From assembly GCA_002084425.1 (NCBI GenBank), contig NBLN01000008.1, forward strand, positions 1 to 49,634: a stretch of 49,634 nucleotides of DNA, in the 5' to 3' direction. Below are positions 16,382-25,279 of the stretch, piece after piece (the stretch's first letter is position 1; every line of letters begins with the position of its first letter). This DNA is from Desulfobacteraceae bacterium 4572_130 (GTDB lineage Bacteria; Desulfobacterota; Desulfobacteria; Desulfobacterales; Desulfobacteraceae). The notes under the pieces are model-generated. The model was not told the DNA's origin and did not search any database. It saw only the letters and a program-made list of their open reading frames with translations. The position numbers and the translations under genes are program-made.

Positions 16382-16719
16382 TGATTGACTATATACCAAA
16401 TCGTGGTGATATTGTTTGGATCAACTTTAATCCGCAAGCAAGTCCAAGTCATGAACAAGCTGGTAAAAGACCAGCATTGATACTAACGCCCAAAAACTAT
16501 AACTCAAAAGTTGGACTTGCCATTCTTTGTCCAATCACCAGCAAAAAAAAAGGATATCCTTTTGAAATCCAGATTCCCAAAGGATTGTCAGTAAGTGGTG
16601 TTATATTATCAGACCAAGCTAAAAGTATGGATTGGAAAATCAGAAATACAGAATTCATTTGTAAACTTGATAATGAATTTGTTGAACAAGTATTACAAAG
16701 ATTGCACACTTTACTCTAA
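16381..16719 (+). CDS. mazF: MazF-like mRNA interferase toxin
   Basis: The protein has 112 residues with the MazF/PemK fold signature: YIPNRGDIVWINFNP, HEQAGKRPALILTP, AILCPITSKKKGYPFEI and GVILSDQAKSMDWKIR, ending in a helix. MazF toxins cut mRNA at short specific motifs, independently of the ribosome. The ATG at 16381 overlaps the antitoxin stop; a TTG two codons earlier is a less likely start. It forms a pair with the MazE-like gene and is close to a second pair (Phd/VapC) in the same higher-G+C strip. Confidence 0.9.
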   Translation: MIDYIPNRGDIVWINFNPQASPSHEQAGKRPALILTPKNYNSKVGLAILCPITSKKKGYPFEIQIPKGLSVSGVILSDQAKSMDWKIRNTEFICKLDNEFVEQVLQRLHTLL

Positions 16720-17007
16720 TTCCTTAAATTCACTAACAAATACATATACCAGACTTTTTCGTGGCTTTGCTCCTTAAAAATCCGATAATGCTAGCATTAG
16801 AAAACTCCTTATATACACAGAAGTTATTCCGGAAAAAGGCCAGATGAGTAGGATTTTTGAAAGCATAAATAAAGAGCTTGACAAAAAATGTGCGTTTGGC
16901 TAGATGAGCTAGATAAATGTATGGAAATATTTTATCAAACTCTTCCACCAAGCAAAAGGGTGAATAAGGAATACAGAATATTGTTTGTCATTTCATAAGG
17001 AGATATA
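16720..17007. other. Spacer between two toxin-antitoxin pairs, possible gene debris
   Basis: Short open stretches such as MSRIFESINKELDKKCAFG (from 16843), ending at a stop, and an offset stretch with LDELDKCMEIFYQTLPP just after it look like fragments of broken reading frames. I cannot assign them to a family. No attC-like site could be recognised here. Confidence 0.3.
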
Positions 17008-17259
17008 ATGAAACCAAGCTGGACACTTCAGGATGCCAAAAACAAATTTAGTCAAGTGGTCAATAATGCGATGTCAAATGGGCCGCAATATGTGACTAAA
17101 CGAGGTGTTCATACCGTTGTGGTGCTGTCTGTGAAAGAATATGAACACCTTATATCACACAAGCCCTCATTTACTGACTTCTTGCTTCAGTGTCCAAAAC
17201 TTCACAGTAAAGACCCGTTTGAACGGCAAAAAGAGTATCCGCCGGAGCTTGATTTATGA
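17008..17259 (+). CDS. Phd/YefM-family antitoxin
   Basis: This 83-residue protein starts MKPSWTLQDAKNKFSQVVNN, followed by GPQYVTKRGVHTVVVLSVKE, the defining Phd/YefM fold. The C-terminal part (FLLQCPKLHSKDPFERQ) is the expected toxin-binding tail. The start has AAGGAGATATA directly upstream. Its last codons overlap the PIN-domain toxin start by 4 bases (ATGA). The G+C content is visibly higher than in chromosomal neighbours. Confidence 0.92.
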   Translation: MKPSWTLQDAKNKFSQVVNNAMSNGPQYVTKRGVHTVVVLSVKEYEHLISHKPSFTDFLLQCPKLHSKDPFERQKEYPPELDL

Positions 17260-17678
17260 ATTATGTGCTAGATACATGTGTGGTGTCAGAACTTATCAAG
17301 CCCATCCCAACGGCATCAGTTATTAAATGGCTTGCCTCAATTCCCCCTGAACAACTGTTTCTCAGTGTACTAACTGTTGGCGAGATTAAGCGTGGGATTA
17401 TGAAACTACCGGAGTCAAAGAAAAAAGCACACCTTATTGTGTGGTTTGAAACATTATTGACTGATTATCAGGATCGTATTGTTCCAGTTGATCTTGCAGT
17501 GGCAGAGGCATGGGGAACATTACAAACTCAAGCGGAAATATCCGGACAGAAAATGGCTATTATCGATGGATATATTGCCGCCACTGCATCAGCGCATCAA
17601 ATGATGATTGTTACACGGAATGAAGACGATTTTGCCGTGTGCCATCAGAATGTGATCAATCCATGGAAGCTGCTCTAA
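17256..17678 (+). CDS. vapC: VapC/FitB-like PIN-domain ribonuclease toxin
   Basis: This 140-residue PIN-domain protein starts MNYVLDTCVVSELIKP. The acidic residues expected to hold Mg2+ are Asp6, Glu43 (VGEIKRGI), Asp104 (IIDGYIAATA) and Asp124/125 in TRNEDDF. VapC toxins usually cleave tRNA or rRNA sites. The pairing with a Phd-type antitoxin and the FitB-like sequence are typical. A four-base overlap with the antitoxin gene indicates coupled translation. Confidence 0.92.
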   Translation: MNYVLDTCVVSELIKPIPTASVIKWLASIPPEQLFLSVLTVGEIKRGIMKLPESKKKAHLIVWFETLLTDYQDRIVPVDLAVAEAWGTLQTQAEISGQKMAIIDGYIAATASAHQMMIVTRNEDDFAVCHQNVINPWKLL

Positions 17679-17787
17679 AAATGCGTGAATAAAGCAAGGA
17701 AACGTATAGTTGTGTACAATAAAAATGAATATTTTCTAACAAAAAAATGCACATGATAAAACACTTAAAAATTATAAAGGAAAAATT

Positions 17788-19623
17788 ATGGCACAGCTAA
17801 TTTCAGATCGCAGAGATATTGATTTTGTTTTACATGAACAACTAGGACTTGTTGATCATGAATTGTTTGAAGAATTTAATAAAAAAACAGTGGATTTAAT
17901 TATATCTGAGGCAAGAAATCTAGCTATAAAAGAAATATTACCTACACAACAACCTGGTGATGAACAAGGATGTATTCTTGAAAATGGTAATGTAAAAGTT
18001 CCTGAATCATTTCAAAGACCATGGAAGCTTTATAAAGAAGGAGAATGGCTTGCCATGGCTGATGACCCTGAAGTTGGTGGACAAGGCATGCCAAAGCTTG
18101 TAAGCCTTGCAGCAAATGAATATCTTGTAGGGGCAAATCCAGCTCTTTTACTATATAGTGCTATGACTCATGGTGCTGCAAAACTTGTTGAAGCATTTGG
18201 TACAAAGGAACAAAAAAAACTTTATATGAAAAAAATGTTTTCAGGTGAATGGGGAGGCACAATGCTTCTTACAGAATCTGAAGCAGGTTCAGATGTTGGA
18301 GCTCTTACAACAAGTGCAGAAAAAAATGATGATGGCACTTATTCCATAACAGGAACAAAAATATTTATATCAGGAGGTGAGCATAATCTTTGCGATAATA
18401 TTATTCATCCAGTTCTTGCCAGAATAAAGGGTTCTCCTGAAGGAACAAAAGGAATTTCTCTTTTTCTTGTACCAAAATATCATGTAAATCAAGATAGCAG
18501 TTTAGGTGAATTTAATAATGTTATATGCACAGGCATTGAAGAAAAAATGGGAATACATGGAAATGCTACATGTACTCTTTCTTTAGGAGAAAAGGGAAAA
18601 ACCACAGGAACACTTCTAGGTGAAATAAATAAAGGCATGCCAGCAATGTTTAAGATGATGAATGAGGCAAGAGCCTTTGTAGGACTTCAAGGCTTTGCAG
18701 TAGCAAGTGCTTCTTATATGTATGCTCTTGATTATGCAAAAACAAGAATACAAGGGAAAAACATACTTAAACCAAAAAATGGAAATGTTCCAATAATTCA
18801 ACATCCTGATGTAAAACGCCAGCTTCTTAATATGAAAGCATGGGTTGATGGAATGCGAAGCCTTATATATTTTAATGGAAAATGTTCTGATATTGCAGCA
18901 ACCACTAATGATGAACTGGAAAAAGAAAAATACAAGGATATGATTGAATTATTAACTCCTATTGTAAAGGGATATGGTACAGACAAGGCATTAGAAATAT
19001 GCAGTCATGGAATTCAAATTTTTGGAGGTTATGGTTATATTAAGGAATTTCCAGTTGAGCAGCTAATGAGAGATTCAAGAATTTTTATGCTTTATGAAGG
19101 TACCAATGGAATACAAGCAATAGATCTTGTAGGCAGAAAACTTAGAATGAAAGATGGAAAACTTTTTAATAATTTTATTGAGGAAATTCAAAATACTATT
19201 AAAACATCACAAAAAATTAAAGGACTTGAAAAAATTACTCAAAATCTTGCTCATGCAGTTTCAAAACTTGAGATTACAGCCCAGGATATCAAACAAAGAA
19301 TGGGTTCTGAAAAAATATTAAATGCCTTTAGTTTTGCCCATCCTTTTCTTGAAGTTACAGGTGATGTAACAATGGCATGGATGCTTCTTTGGAGAGCATG
19401 TGTTGCAAGTCAAAAAATTTTAAAAAAAGCGGGGTCTCTGGAAAAAGAAATACTTATTCAAAAAGCTTTAAAAAATAAAGATATTGCTTTTTATGCAGGC
19501 CAAATAAAAACAGCTGAGTTTTTTATAAATACAATCCTTCCTTCAACTCTTGGTAAAATGGATGCTATTATGGATGGAGATACTTGTGTTGAGGATATAT
19601 TAGAACAATCTTTTGGAGTCTAG
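17788..19623 (+). CDS. Long-type acyl-CoA dehydrogenase (about 600 residues)
   Basis: This 611-residue flavoenzyme belongs to the long ACAD branch related to DmdC, with an extra C-terminal helical domain. Recognisable blocks are GGQGMPKLVSLAANEYL, TMLLTESEAGSDVGAL (FAD and substrate binding), TKIFISGGEHN, ICSHGIQIFGGYGYIKEFPV and LYEGTNGIQAIDLVGRKL, whose Glu is the likely catalytic base. It dehydrogenates an acyl-CoA with transfer of electrons to ETF; the substrate cannot be read from sequence. No ETF genes are adjacent. It has an AAAGGAAAA ribosome binding site and appears to be monocistronic, immediately after the acquired strip. Confidence 0.92.
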   Translation: MAQLISDRRDIDFVLHEQLGLVDHELFEEFNKKTVDLIISEARNLAIKEILPTQQPGDEQGCILENGNVKVPESFQRPWKLYKEGEWLAMADDPEVGGQGMPKLVSLAANEYLVGANPALLLYSAMTHGAAKLVEAFGTKEQKKLYMKKMFSGEWGGTMLLTESEAGSDVGALTTSAEKNDDGTYSITGTKIFISGGEHNLCDNIIHPVLARIKGSPEGTKGISLFLVPKYHVNQDSSLGEFNNVICTGIEEKMGIHGNATCTLSLGEKGKTTGTLLGEINKGMPAMFKMMNEARAFVGLQGFAVASASYMYALDYAKTRIQGKNILKPKNGNVPIIQHPDVKRQLLNMKAWVDGMRSLIYFNGKCSDIAATTNDELEKEKYKDMIELLTPIVKGYGTDKALEICSHGIQIFGGYGYIKEFPVEQLMRDSRIFMLYEGTNGIQAIDLVGRKLRMKDGKLFNNFIEEIQNTIKTSQKIKGLEKITQNLAHAVSKLEITAQDIKQRMGSEKILNAFSFAHPFLEVTGDVTMAWMLLWRACVASQKILKKAGSLEKEILIQKALKNKDIAFYAGQIKTAEFFINTILPSTLGKMDAIMDGDTCVEDILEQSFGV

Positions 19624-19730
19624 AAATTCAAAACAAATAAATTATGATAGTATAATAAAAACCTGATATTGTTTAATAATTTCAGGGGCTTATTTATATC
19701 AGTCTAAATTTCAAAAACAAATGGATAAAT

Positions 19731-19775
19731 AAAAAACTCCATATACCAGAAAAAAAGTATATGGAGTTTTTTATT
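19731..19775. terminator. Bidirectional terminator between convergent genes
   Basis: AAAAAACTCCATATAC and GTATATGGAGTTTTTT form a perfect 10-bp stem with flanking A and T runs, so it can serve both the acyl-CoA dehydrogenase (plus) and the GyrI-like gene (minus). Confidence 0.88.
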
Positions 19776-19785
19776 ATAATGCCAT

Positions 19786-20277
19786 CTATTTTTCCTTAAT
19801 ACTCATACATATATCAACAATATGATGTTTTTCTGGATGTTCTTCTGGATTGTTCAAATAAATCTCATAACTAGGTCGTGACATATCAATTTCATAATTA
19901 TTTTTTTTAATCCATTCAACAACAAGATTCCACGCATTTCCATACTCTTCAGGACTCTTTAACTCTGCATTCATTACAATATAGCTTCCTCCGGGCAGGA
20001 CTTTTTTTTGTATATCTTTATCTACTATAGTATCATCTGGAACACTTATACATACTTCTAATTTTAGTTTGTCCAAAGGAGTAGTTTGAGGATCATCCTG
20101 ATAAGCTGATAAAAATACTGAATCCCCAGTAATCAAACCTTTTGGGTAAGCCCAGGCACAAAGCTTATCAAACAAATTTTTAAAAATTTCAAGATTAGCA
20201 ATATAATTTCCAGTAAATGAAACAAATGCAACATGTGTTTGTGCCAAATTTTTAATGATAGGTTCTTTATTTTTCAT
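19786..20277 (-). CDS. GyrI-like effector-binding domain protein
   Basis: This protein of about 163 residues consists of one GyrI-like/AraC-effector domain: AQTHVAFVSFTGNYIA, FDKLCAWAYPKGLI, the DDPQTTPLDKLKLEVCISVP segment, VLPGGSYIVMNAELKSPEEYG, AWNLVVEWIKKNNYEIDMSRPSYE and a final DICMSI strand. Such domains bind small amphipathic ligands; stand-alone forms have been called gyrase inhibitors or SOUL/SbmC-like. The ATG at 20277 is preferred over a GTG at 20286 because AAAAGGA sits about 10 bases before it. The divergent kinase ORF begins only about 39 bp away. Confidence 0.8.
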   Translation of the reverse strand: MKNKEPIIKNLAQTHVAFVSFTGNYIANLEIFKNLFDKLCAWAYPKGLITGDSVFLSAYQDDPQTTPLDKLKLEVCISVPDDTIVDKDIQKKVLPGGSYIVMNAELKSPEEYGNAWNLVVEWIKKNNYEIDMSRPSYEIYLNNPEEHPEKHHIVDICMSIKEK

Positions 20278-20315
20278 AATTTTCACATCCTTTTAATTCT
20301 AAACTCATACGATTT

Positions 20316-21332
20316 TTGCCACCCTATACTTGCCACTCCATTTTAAATAATCTTGATATTAAAACTGTTGAAAAATCTACACGGTTTATATCTCAAGGTG
20401 ATAAAACAGACCATGCCTATATCATTAAAAAAGGTTCATGTATTATTCTGGTTGAAAAAAATGAAGAACTTTATCCTGTGGATCACAAAAGCGAGGGTGA
20501 TATGTTATTAATGCCAGCTTTATTCACTGGAGAGCCTGTTAATTCCCATATTGAAGCAGAAACAAATATGGAACTATGGGTGTTGAAAAAATCAATTTTT
20601 GAAAAAATATCAAAAAACAATCCAGGTCTTTGGGAATTTTTAATTGAAATCATTGCTGCTAAGTTTGATTCAAAAAGACCTATATCAGATCGCACTATAG
20701 GACCCTATATAGCAACGGACATTATTGGCAGGGGTGGATATTCAATTGTTTATAAAGGAATTAATTCATCTACAAATCAAGATATAGCAATAAAAATGAT
20801 GCGCCATCATATAGTTATAAATCCTGATTTTCTGGAAAAATTTCGTAATGAAGCAAAAATTGTTACTAAGTTTAATCATGAAAATATTATAAAAATATTT
20901 GACAGAATAGAACGCTTTCAAACTGTATTTATTATTATGGAATATCTTGATGGTAAATCTATAAAGGAATTGCTTGCTCAGAAAAAAAGAATTCCAGTTG
21001 ATGATGCAGTAAAATTTTTAATTCAGATTTGTAAGGCAATTGATTATGCATATCAACAAAATATTTTGCACAAAGACATTAATACTGAAAATATTATGAT
21101 TATTAATAACGATCAAGCAAAACTTCTGGATTTTGGTCTTGCATGTTCTATTTATGATGAAGATGATCTTTTTGATGGAGCATTGGCATATCTGGCACCA
21201 GAAATTTCTCAGGAAGAAATCGCTAATCTTCAAATGGTTTCATTAAAAGATTATATTAATAAGCCTGAAAAAAAATTAATTTATTATATAATTATCATCT
21301 TAATTTATTTTTTTAAGGAGATTTGTTTATGA
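20316..21332 (+). CDS. Cyclic-nucleotide-domain/Ser-Thr protein kinase, C-lobe truncated
   Basis: The 338-residue ORF has a cNMP-binding-type beta roll (about 10-112, ISQGDKTDHAYIIKKGSC) and a Hanks-type kinase with G-loop GRGGYSIVY (138-146), Lys160, HKDINTEN (252-259; the usual HRD Arg is Lys), DFG (272-274) and APE (294-296). The frame leaves the kinase fold just after APE: the last ~40 residues (ending IIIILIYFFKEICL) are not a C-lobe, so helices F-I are missing. No ATG exists near the start; TTG at 20316 is the only nearby candidate, and the frame stays open upstream. It probably represents a decayed or internally deleted gene joined to the following cytochrome gene. Confidence 0.75.
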   Translation: MPPYTCHSILNNLDIKTVEKSTRFISQGDKTDHAYIIKKGSCIILVEKNEELYPVDHKSEGDMLLMPALFTGEPVNSHIEAETNMELWVLKKSIFEKISKNNPGLWEFLIEIIAAKFDSKRPISDRTIGPYIATDIIGRGGYSIVYKGINSSTNQDIAIKMMRHHIVINPDFLEKFRNEAKIVTKFNHENIIKIFDRIERFQTVFIIMEYLDGKSIKELLAQKKRIPVDDAVKFLIQICKAIDYAYQQNILHKDINTENIMIINNDQAKLLDFGLACSIYDEDDLFDGALAYLAPEISQEEIANLQMVSLKDYINKPEKKLIYYIIIILIYFFKEICL

Positions 21333-22698
21333 ATAAAATTAAAATCTTTACTATAGCTTTTATTTATTTATTTGTTTTATCACTAGTTTTTTTTACTACT
21401 ATATCCTTTGCTGAAACGCCTTCTTTGGCAGGCAAAAAAGAGTTTATTGTAAAAAGAGCTATGACTGATGAAGCTAAAAATTGTATTGAATGTCATGCTA
21501 AAAAAACACCTGGAATTATAGAATCCTGGAAACTTGGCAAAATGGGGCATTCTGGAATTTCCTGTATAGATTGTCATAAAGTAGAAAAAAGTTCTTTAAT
21601 GGCGCAAGTCAATGTGAAGGAGTAAAGGGAACTAATACTTATATCTCCCCAATGGTTTCTTCTAAAACATGTTCAAGATGTCATCCTGCAGAAGTTGAAG
21701 AATTTTTAAACAGTGCTCATTCTGATCCTGCACGAAAAGCTGTTTATGATAAAACAAAGTCAGATGGTAAACTTGTTGCATTGCAACTTCACTATGAAGG
21801 TGGAGCATTTATGGGCATTTAAAAAGGGTCAAAAATTAATGAGGCTTCAAGGCCTTCTGGCTGCCAAATGTGTCATGGTTCTGAAGTTAAGGTTGGAAAA
21901 GATGGAAAACCAATTGAAGGAACATGGCCTGCAGGAGTTGGTACACTATATCCAGATGGATCTGTTGGAACATGTACAGTTTGCCATACACGCCATGAAT
22001 TTTCCATTGCAGAAGCAAGAAAACCTGAAGCTTGTGCAAGTTGTCATCTAGGGCCTGATCATCCAAACATTGAAATTTATTTAGAAAGCAAGCATGGACA
22101 ACAATTTTTAGCTCATGGCGATGAATGGGAATGGGATAGTGCTCCTGATGCTTGGGAACCAGGAGACTATACTGCACCAACTTGTGCAGTTTGTCATATA
22201 AGTGGAATAGGAGAATTAAAAACAACCCATGATGTTAAGGAACGGTTAAAATGGGATTTAGTTCATAAAAAATCTGTAATAAGAAGTGGAGCAGGAGGAG
22301 ATGGAGAAAAAGGTGATAAATTAATGCGCAAGGTTTGTATTAATTGTCATGGAGAAAGTCATACAAACAGCGTAAAGGGAACTCTTGATAATGCTGTTGC
22401 ATTATATAACAAATATTGGGATGGCGCTGTTAAAATGAAAAAAGAACTTGCAGCAAAAAAATTACTTAAAAAAGATCCCTGGAAAGACGGCTTTCAAGAG
22501 CTTATGTATTATTTATGGCATCACACAGGCAGAAGAGCAAGACAGGGCACTGCTATGAATGCTCCTGATTATGCACATTGGCATGGATTTTTTCAAGTTT
22601 TTCAAGTATATCAAGATATGGAAGAAATATATAAATGGAGAATTAAAAATAAAAAAATAGAAGAGTTAAGCACTGTTATGAGTACAGGTCCAGTTTAA
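21329..22698 (+). pseudogene. Octaheme hydroxylamine-oxidoreductase-like cytochrome c, disrupted
   Basis: Read across its breaks this encodes an exported protein of about 455 residues with a Sec signal peptide (residues 1-28, ending SFA) and eight CxxCH haem motifs: CIECH, CIDCH, CSRCH, CQMCH, CTVCH, CASCH, CAVCH and CINCH. The C-terminal [20 protein letters not shown] and DYAHWHGFF are typical of the HAO family, including the Tyr region. HAO-like cytochromes oxidise hydroxylamine or reduce nitrite/other N or S compounds in the periplasm. The frame shifts near 21600, where the first frame ends at 21625, and an in-frame TAA sits at 21820-21822. The downstream part stays perfectly conserved, so disruption is recent or partly a sequencing artefact. 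Confidence 0.82.
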
Positions 22699-22721
22699 AA
22701 ATATAGAAAATTAAACTAAAA

Positions 22722-22777
22722 TCGGGGGGTTATACTAAATCATAATTTTAAAAAAATTATAAGTTAAGTATGCCCCC
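22722..22777. repeat. Imperfect inverted repeat after the cytochrome gene
   Basis: GGGGGTTATACT and AGTATGCCCCC bracket an AT-rich centre (CATAATTTT, AAAATTATAA) that can also pair, making a long imperfect hairpin. There is no T run, so it is not a standard terminator; it may be a small element end pair. Confidence 0.4.
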
Positions 22778-22880
22778 AAAAGTTTAATAGTGATTAAGTC
22801 TTTAGGCTTTACCTGTAAATATCTTTTAAAACATTAAACTTTATTGGGAATACGCTAGAGGAATTCAAATTTTTAGAATA

Positions 22881-22918
22881 AAAAAGGTCTCAGAAAAATT
22901 CTGAGACCTTTTTTATTA
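22881..22918. terminator. Strong hairpin terminator
   Basis: AAAAAGGTCTCAG and CTGAGACCTTTTTT pair perfectly around a short AAAAATT loop and end in T on both strands. It lies between the cytochrome remnant (plus) and the initiator tRNA (minus), and could stop both. Confidence 0.88.
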
Positions 22919-22920
22919 TA

Positions 22921-22997
<77 letters not shown>

Positions 22998-23148
22998 TCA
23001 ATAATTTTTTCGAAATTAGAAATATAGTTAAGTTTTAATTTTAAGTCAACAACTTTCTTTTTATATGTAAAAAATATAAAACTAATCCTAGTTTAAACAC
23101 TTTAACAAAAATATAATCATACTCTTTTTTTGTTCTTAGTTCATACTT

Positions 23149-24348
23149 CTAGCTATTCCACACTCCTGGAATTTTACTGTCACAAAAACTACATTTTGAA
23201 TTTTTTATTTCTATTTTTACAATATTATATCCATGTCTTTTTATAAGCAGCTTACCACAAGAATGACAAAATGTATTATTGCCCTCATGATTTGGAATAT
23301 TTCCCACATAAACATATCTTATTCCCATATCAAGAGCTATTTTTCTAAATCTTGTAATTAATGACACAGGTGTTGGAGGAATTCTTTTAAGTTTGTATTT
23401 TGGGAAAAATCTTAAAAAATGAAGAGGATGGTCAGGTCCAAGAAAATCTAATATCCATGTACACATTTTTTTCATCATTTTTTCATCATCTGTATATCCA
23501 GGTATTACAAGATTTGTTATTTCAAAGTGCACTTTTTTTCTATAAAGAGTTTTAAAAGTTTTAAGAACAGGTTTAAGTCTTCCTCCATTTAATTTTTTAT
23601 AAATTTCATTGGAAAAAGATTTTAAATTAACATTAGCTCCATTAATAAGATTGCATAAATTTTCCAAAGGTTTTTGATTTATATATCCATTTGATATCCA
23701 TAAATTACCAAGTCCCTTTGATTTTGCATAAGCTGCTGTATCTGCCATATATTCATAAAAAGTTGTTGGTTCTGAATAAGTATATGCTATTGCAGCAGAT
23801 TTTGACAAAACTGCTTGTTTTAAAATATCTTCAGGAAAAAGATCATAAAATTTAAGATCTTCAGGGTTTTTTTGTGATATTTCCCAATTTTGACAATTTA
23901 AACATCTAAAATTGCATCCTGCTGCTGCAATGGAAAAAATTTTTGATCCAGGCATATAATGAAAAAGAGGCTTTTTCTCAACAGGATCAATATTAACTGA
24001 GCAAGGGTTACCATAGGCAATTGTATAAGCTATTCCATTAATATTAATTTTTGAACGACATATCCCCCTGTCTCCCGGGCCAAGCACACAAGTATTAGGA
24101 CATGTTGTGCACATTATTTTTTTGTTTTTTAATTTTTTAAAATAATATGCTTTTTTTGACCATTTCCATAATTTTAAGGGACCATCATTTAAAAAAACAT
24201 TTCCCTTTATTGTGTTATTTCCCTTGGTATTATTTAAAAATTCCTGTGATAAACCTCTGGATAAACAAGGAGAAATAAAAGCAGAGCCTATAAAAGCACT
24301 ACCATAAATTAAAAGCTGTCTTCTTGTTAAAGAATTCATTTTATCCAT
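23149..24348 (-). CDS. amrS: AmmeMemoRadiSam-system radical SAM protein with Tat-like leader
   Basis: The protein has 399 residues. The radical SAM cluster is CNFRCLNCQNW (CX3CX2C), preceded by the family's CTTCPNTCVLGPGDRGICRS and followed by a C-terminal Cys cluster (CHSCGKLLIKR, CSFCDSKIPGVW). These features identify the AmrS type. Its partners, Memo and AMMECR1, lie upstream as a fusion (27554-29092). The reaction of the system is not established; nucleic acid or small-molecule modification has been proposed. The N-terminus, SLTRRQLLIYGSAFIGSAF, looks like a twin-arginine signal, odd for a radical SAM enzyme. A MazEF pair on the other strand separates it from the rest of the locus. Confidence 0.9.
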   Translation of the reverse strand: MDKMNSLTRRQLLIYGSAFIGSAFISPCLSRGLSQEFLNNTKGNNTIKGNVFLNDGPLKLWKWSKKAYYFKKLKNKKIMCTTCPNTCVLGPGDRGICRSKININGIAYTIAYGNPCSVNIDPVEKKPLFHYMPGSKIFSIAAAGCNFRCLNCQNWEISQKNPEDLKFYDLFPEDILKQAVLSKSAAIAYTYSEPTTFYEYMADTAAYAKSKGLGNLWISNGYINQKPLENLCNLINGANVNLKSFSNEIYKKLNGGRLKPVLKTFKTLYRKKVHFEITNLVIPGYTDDEKMMKKMCTWILDFLGPDHPLHFLRFFPKYKLKRIPPTPVSLITRFRKIALDMGIRYVYVGNIPNHEGNNTFCHSCGKLLIKRHGYNIVKIEIKNSKCSFCDSKIPGVWNS

Positions 24349-24589
24349 CTTAATGTATGTTAAAAAATAAGTATTACATTTATGTATCTCATAAATAAGA
24401 TATAGTCAGACATAGGGTCAAGTATGTTCTTGACACTTGTTTGATTTTTTAAAATTCAAAATATACATTATCTTAATTTTAAAAACAAGAAACCACAATC
24501 TAAACAACAAATATACTGAGAATCAAGCCGCAAATGTTGAGCATTATTCATTTTAAATTAAAATAAATACTTGTAATTTAAAATAGGTC

Positions 24590-24608
24590 GTATATACCAT
24601 GGATATAC
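24590..24608 (+). promoter_or_regulatory. Near-palindromic operator upstream of the second MazEF pair
   Basis: GTATATACCATGGATATAC is almost self-complementary around CCATGG. It lies about 32 bases before the MazE-like ATG and overlaps TATATAC, a possible -10 box with TTGTAA upstream, as expected for antitoxin autorepression. Confidence 0.45.
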
Positions 24609-24640
24609 ATTCATAAGAATCAAATAAAGGAGTTTAAATA

Positions 24641-24889
24641 ATGTTATCCAAAATTCAAAAATGGGGAAATAGTCAAGGTATAAGAATTCCTAAAAGTCTG
24701 CTTAAAGACTCTTATATTAAAATTGGGGATGAAGTTAATATAACCACTATTGCAGGTAAAATTATTCTAGAACCTAGAAGAAAAATACATGGTAGATATC
24801 AAATACAAAATTTGATTAAAAAAATGCCAAAAAACTATAATGCCAAAGAAGAAGACTGGGGTAAACCTGTGGGACAGGAGGTATGGTAA
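24641..24889 (+). CDS. mazE: MazE-like antitoxin (second pair)
   Basis: The protein has 82 residues, starting MLSKIQKWGNSQGIRIPKSL and continuing IKIGDEVNITTIAGKIILEP, a typical AbrB/MazE DNA-binding hairpin. The acidic tail ends EEDWGKPVGQEVW, closely matching the end of the first MazE here (GTPVGKEIW), so the two pairs belong to the same subfamily. AAAGGAG precedes the ATG. The stop directly abuts the toxin start. Confidence 0.9.
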   Translation: MLSKIQKWGNSQGIRIPKSLLKDSYIKIGDEVNITTIAGKIILEPRRKIHGRYQIQNLIKKMPKNYNAKEEDWGKPVGQEVW

Positions 24890-25234
24890 ATGTCCAAATA
24901 TATTCCCACAAAAGGAGATTTTGTAATTCTTACTTTTAATCCTCAATCTGGTCATGAGCAAAAAGGCAGACGCCCAGCAATTATTGTAAGTAATAAACTA
25001 TTTAATCAAGCAACAGGTTTTGCCATAGTTTGCCCTATAACAAATACAAATCGTAACATCCCTTTTCATGTTCAAATATCAAACAAATCCCTTTTAACTG
25101 GGTATATTATGGTAGAGCAAGTAAAATCAGTTGATTATAAAACCCGTAAAATTAAACTTATAGAAAAAGCATCAAATAATACTTTGGACAAAGTTCTTGG
25201 ACTATTGGATGCTTGTATATATCAAGATGCATAA
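24890..25234 (+). CDS. mazF: MazF-like mRNA interferase toxin (second pair)
   Basis: This 114-residue MazF-fold protein shows YIPTKGDFVILTFNPQSGHE, QKGRRPAIIVSN, FAIVCPITNTNRNIPFHVQI, GYIMVEQVKSVDYKTRKI and a C-terminal helix. It starts immediately after the antitoxin stop (TAAATG). Unlike the first pair it has the base composition of the host genome, so it may be an older resident. It sits antiparallel between the AmrS gene and the membrane protein of the same locus. Confidence 0.92.
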   Translation: MSKYIPTKGDFVILTFNPQSGHEQKGRRPAIIVSNKLFNQATGFAIVCPITNTNRNIPFHVQISNKSLLTGYIMVEQVKSVDYKTRKIKLIEKASNNTLDKVLGLLDACIYQDA

Positions 25235-25279
25235 AATTGTTGCAAGGAACAAATAGTAGTTTAGGGATTTAGTAATTTT

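Noticed and set aside
16731-16830. Second attC-like site after MazF, which would make MazEF another cassette
   Set aside because: A CACTAAC and a GTTATTCC occur, but I found no matching inner pairs or palindrome.
21820-21822. In-frame TAA considered as a recoded codon
   Set aside because: TAA is not used for selenocysteine or pyrrolysine, and a separate frameshift lies upstream, so decay or sequence error is simpler.
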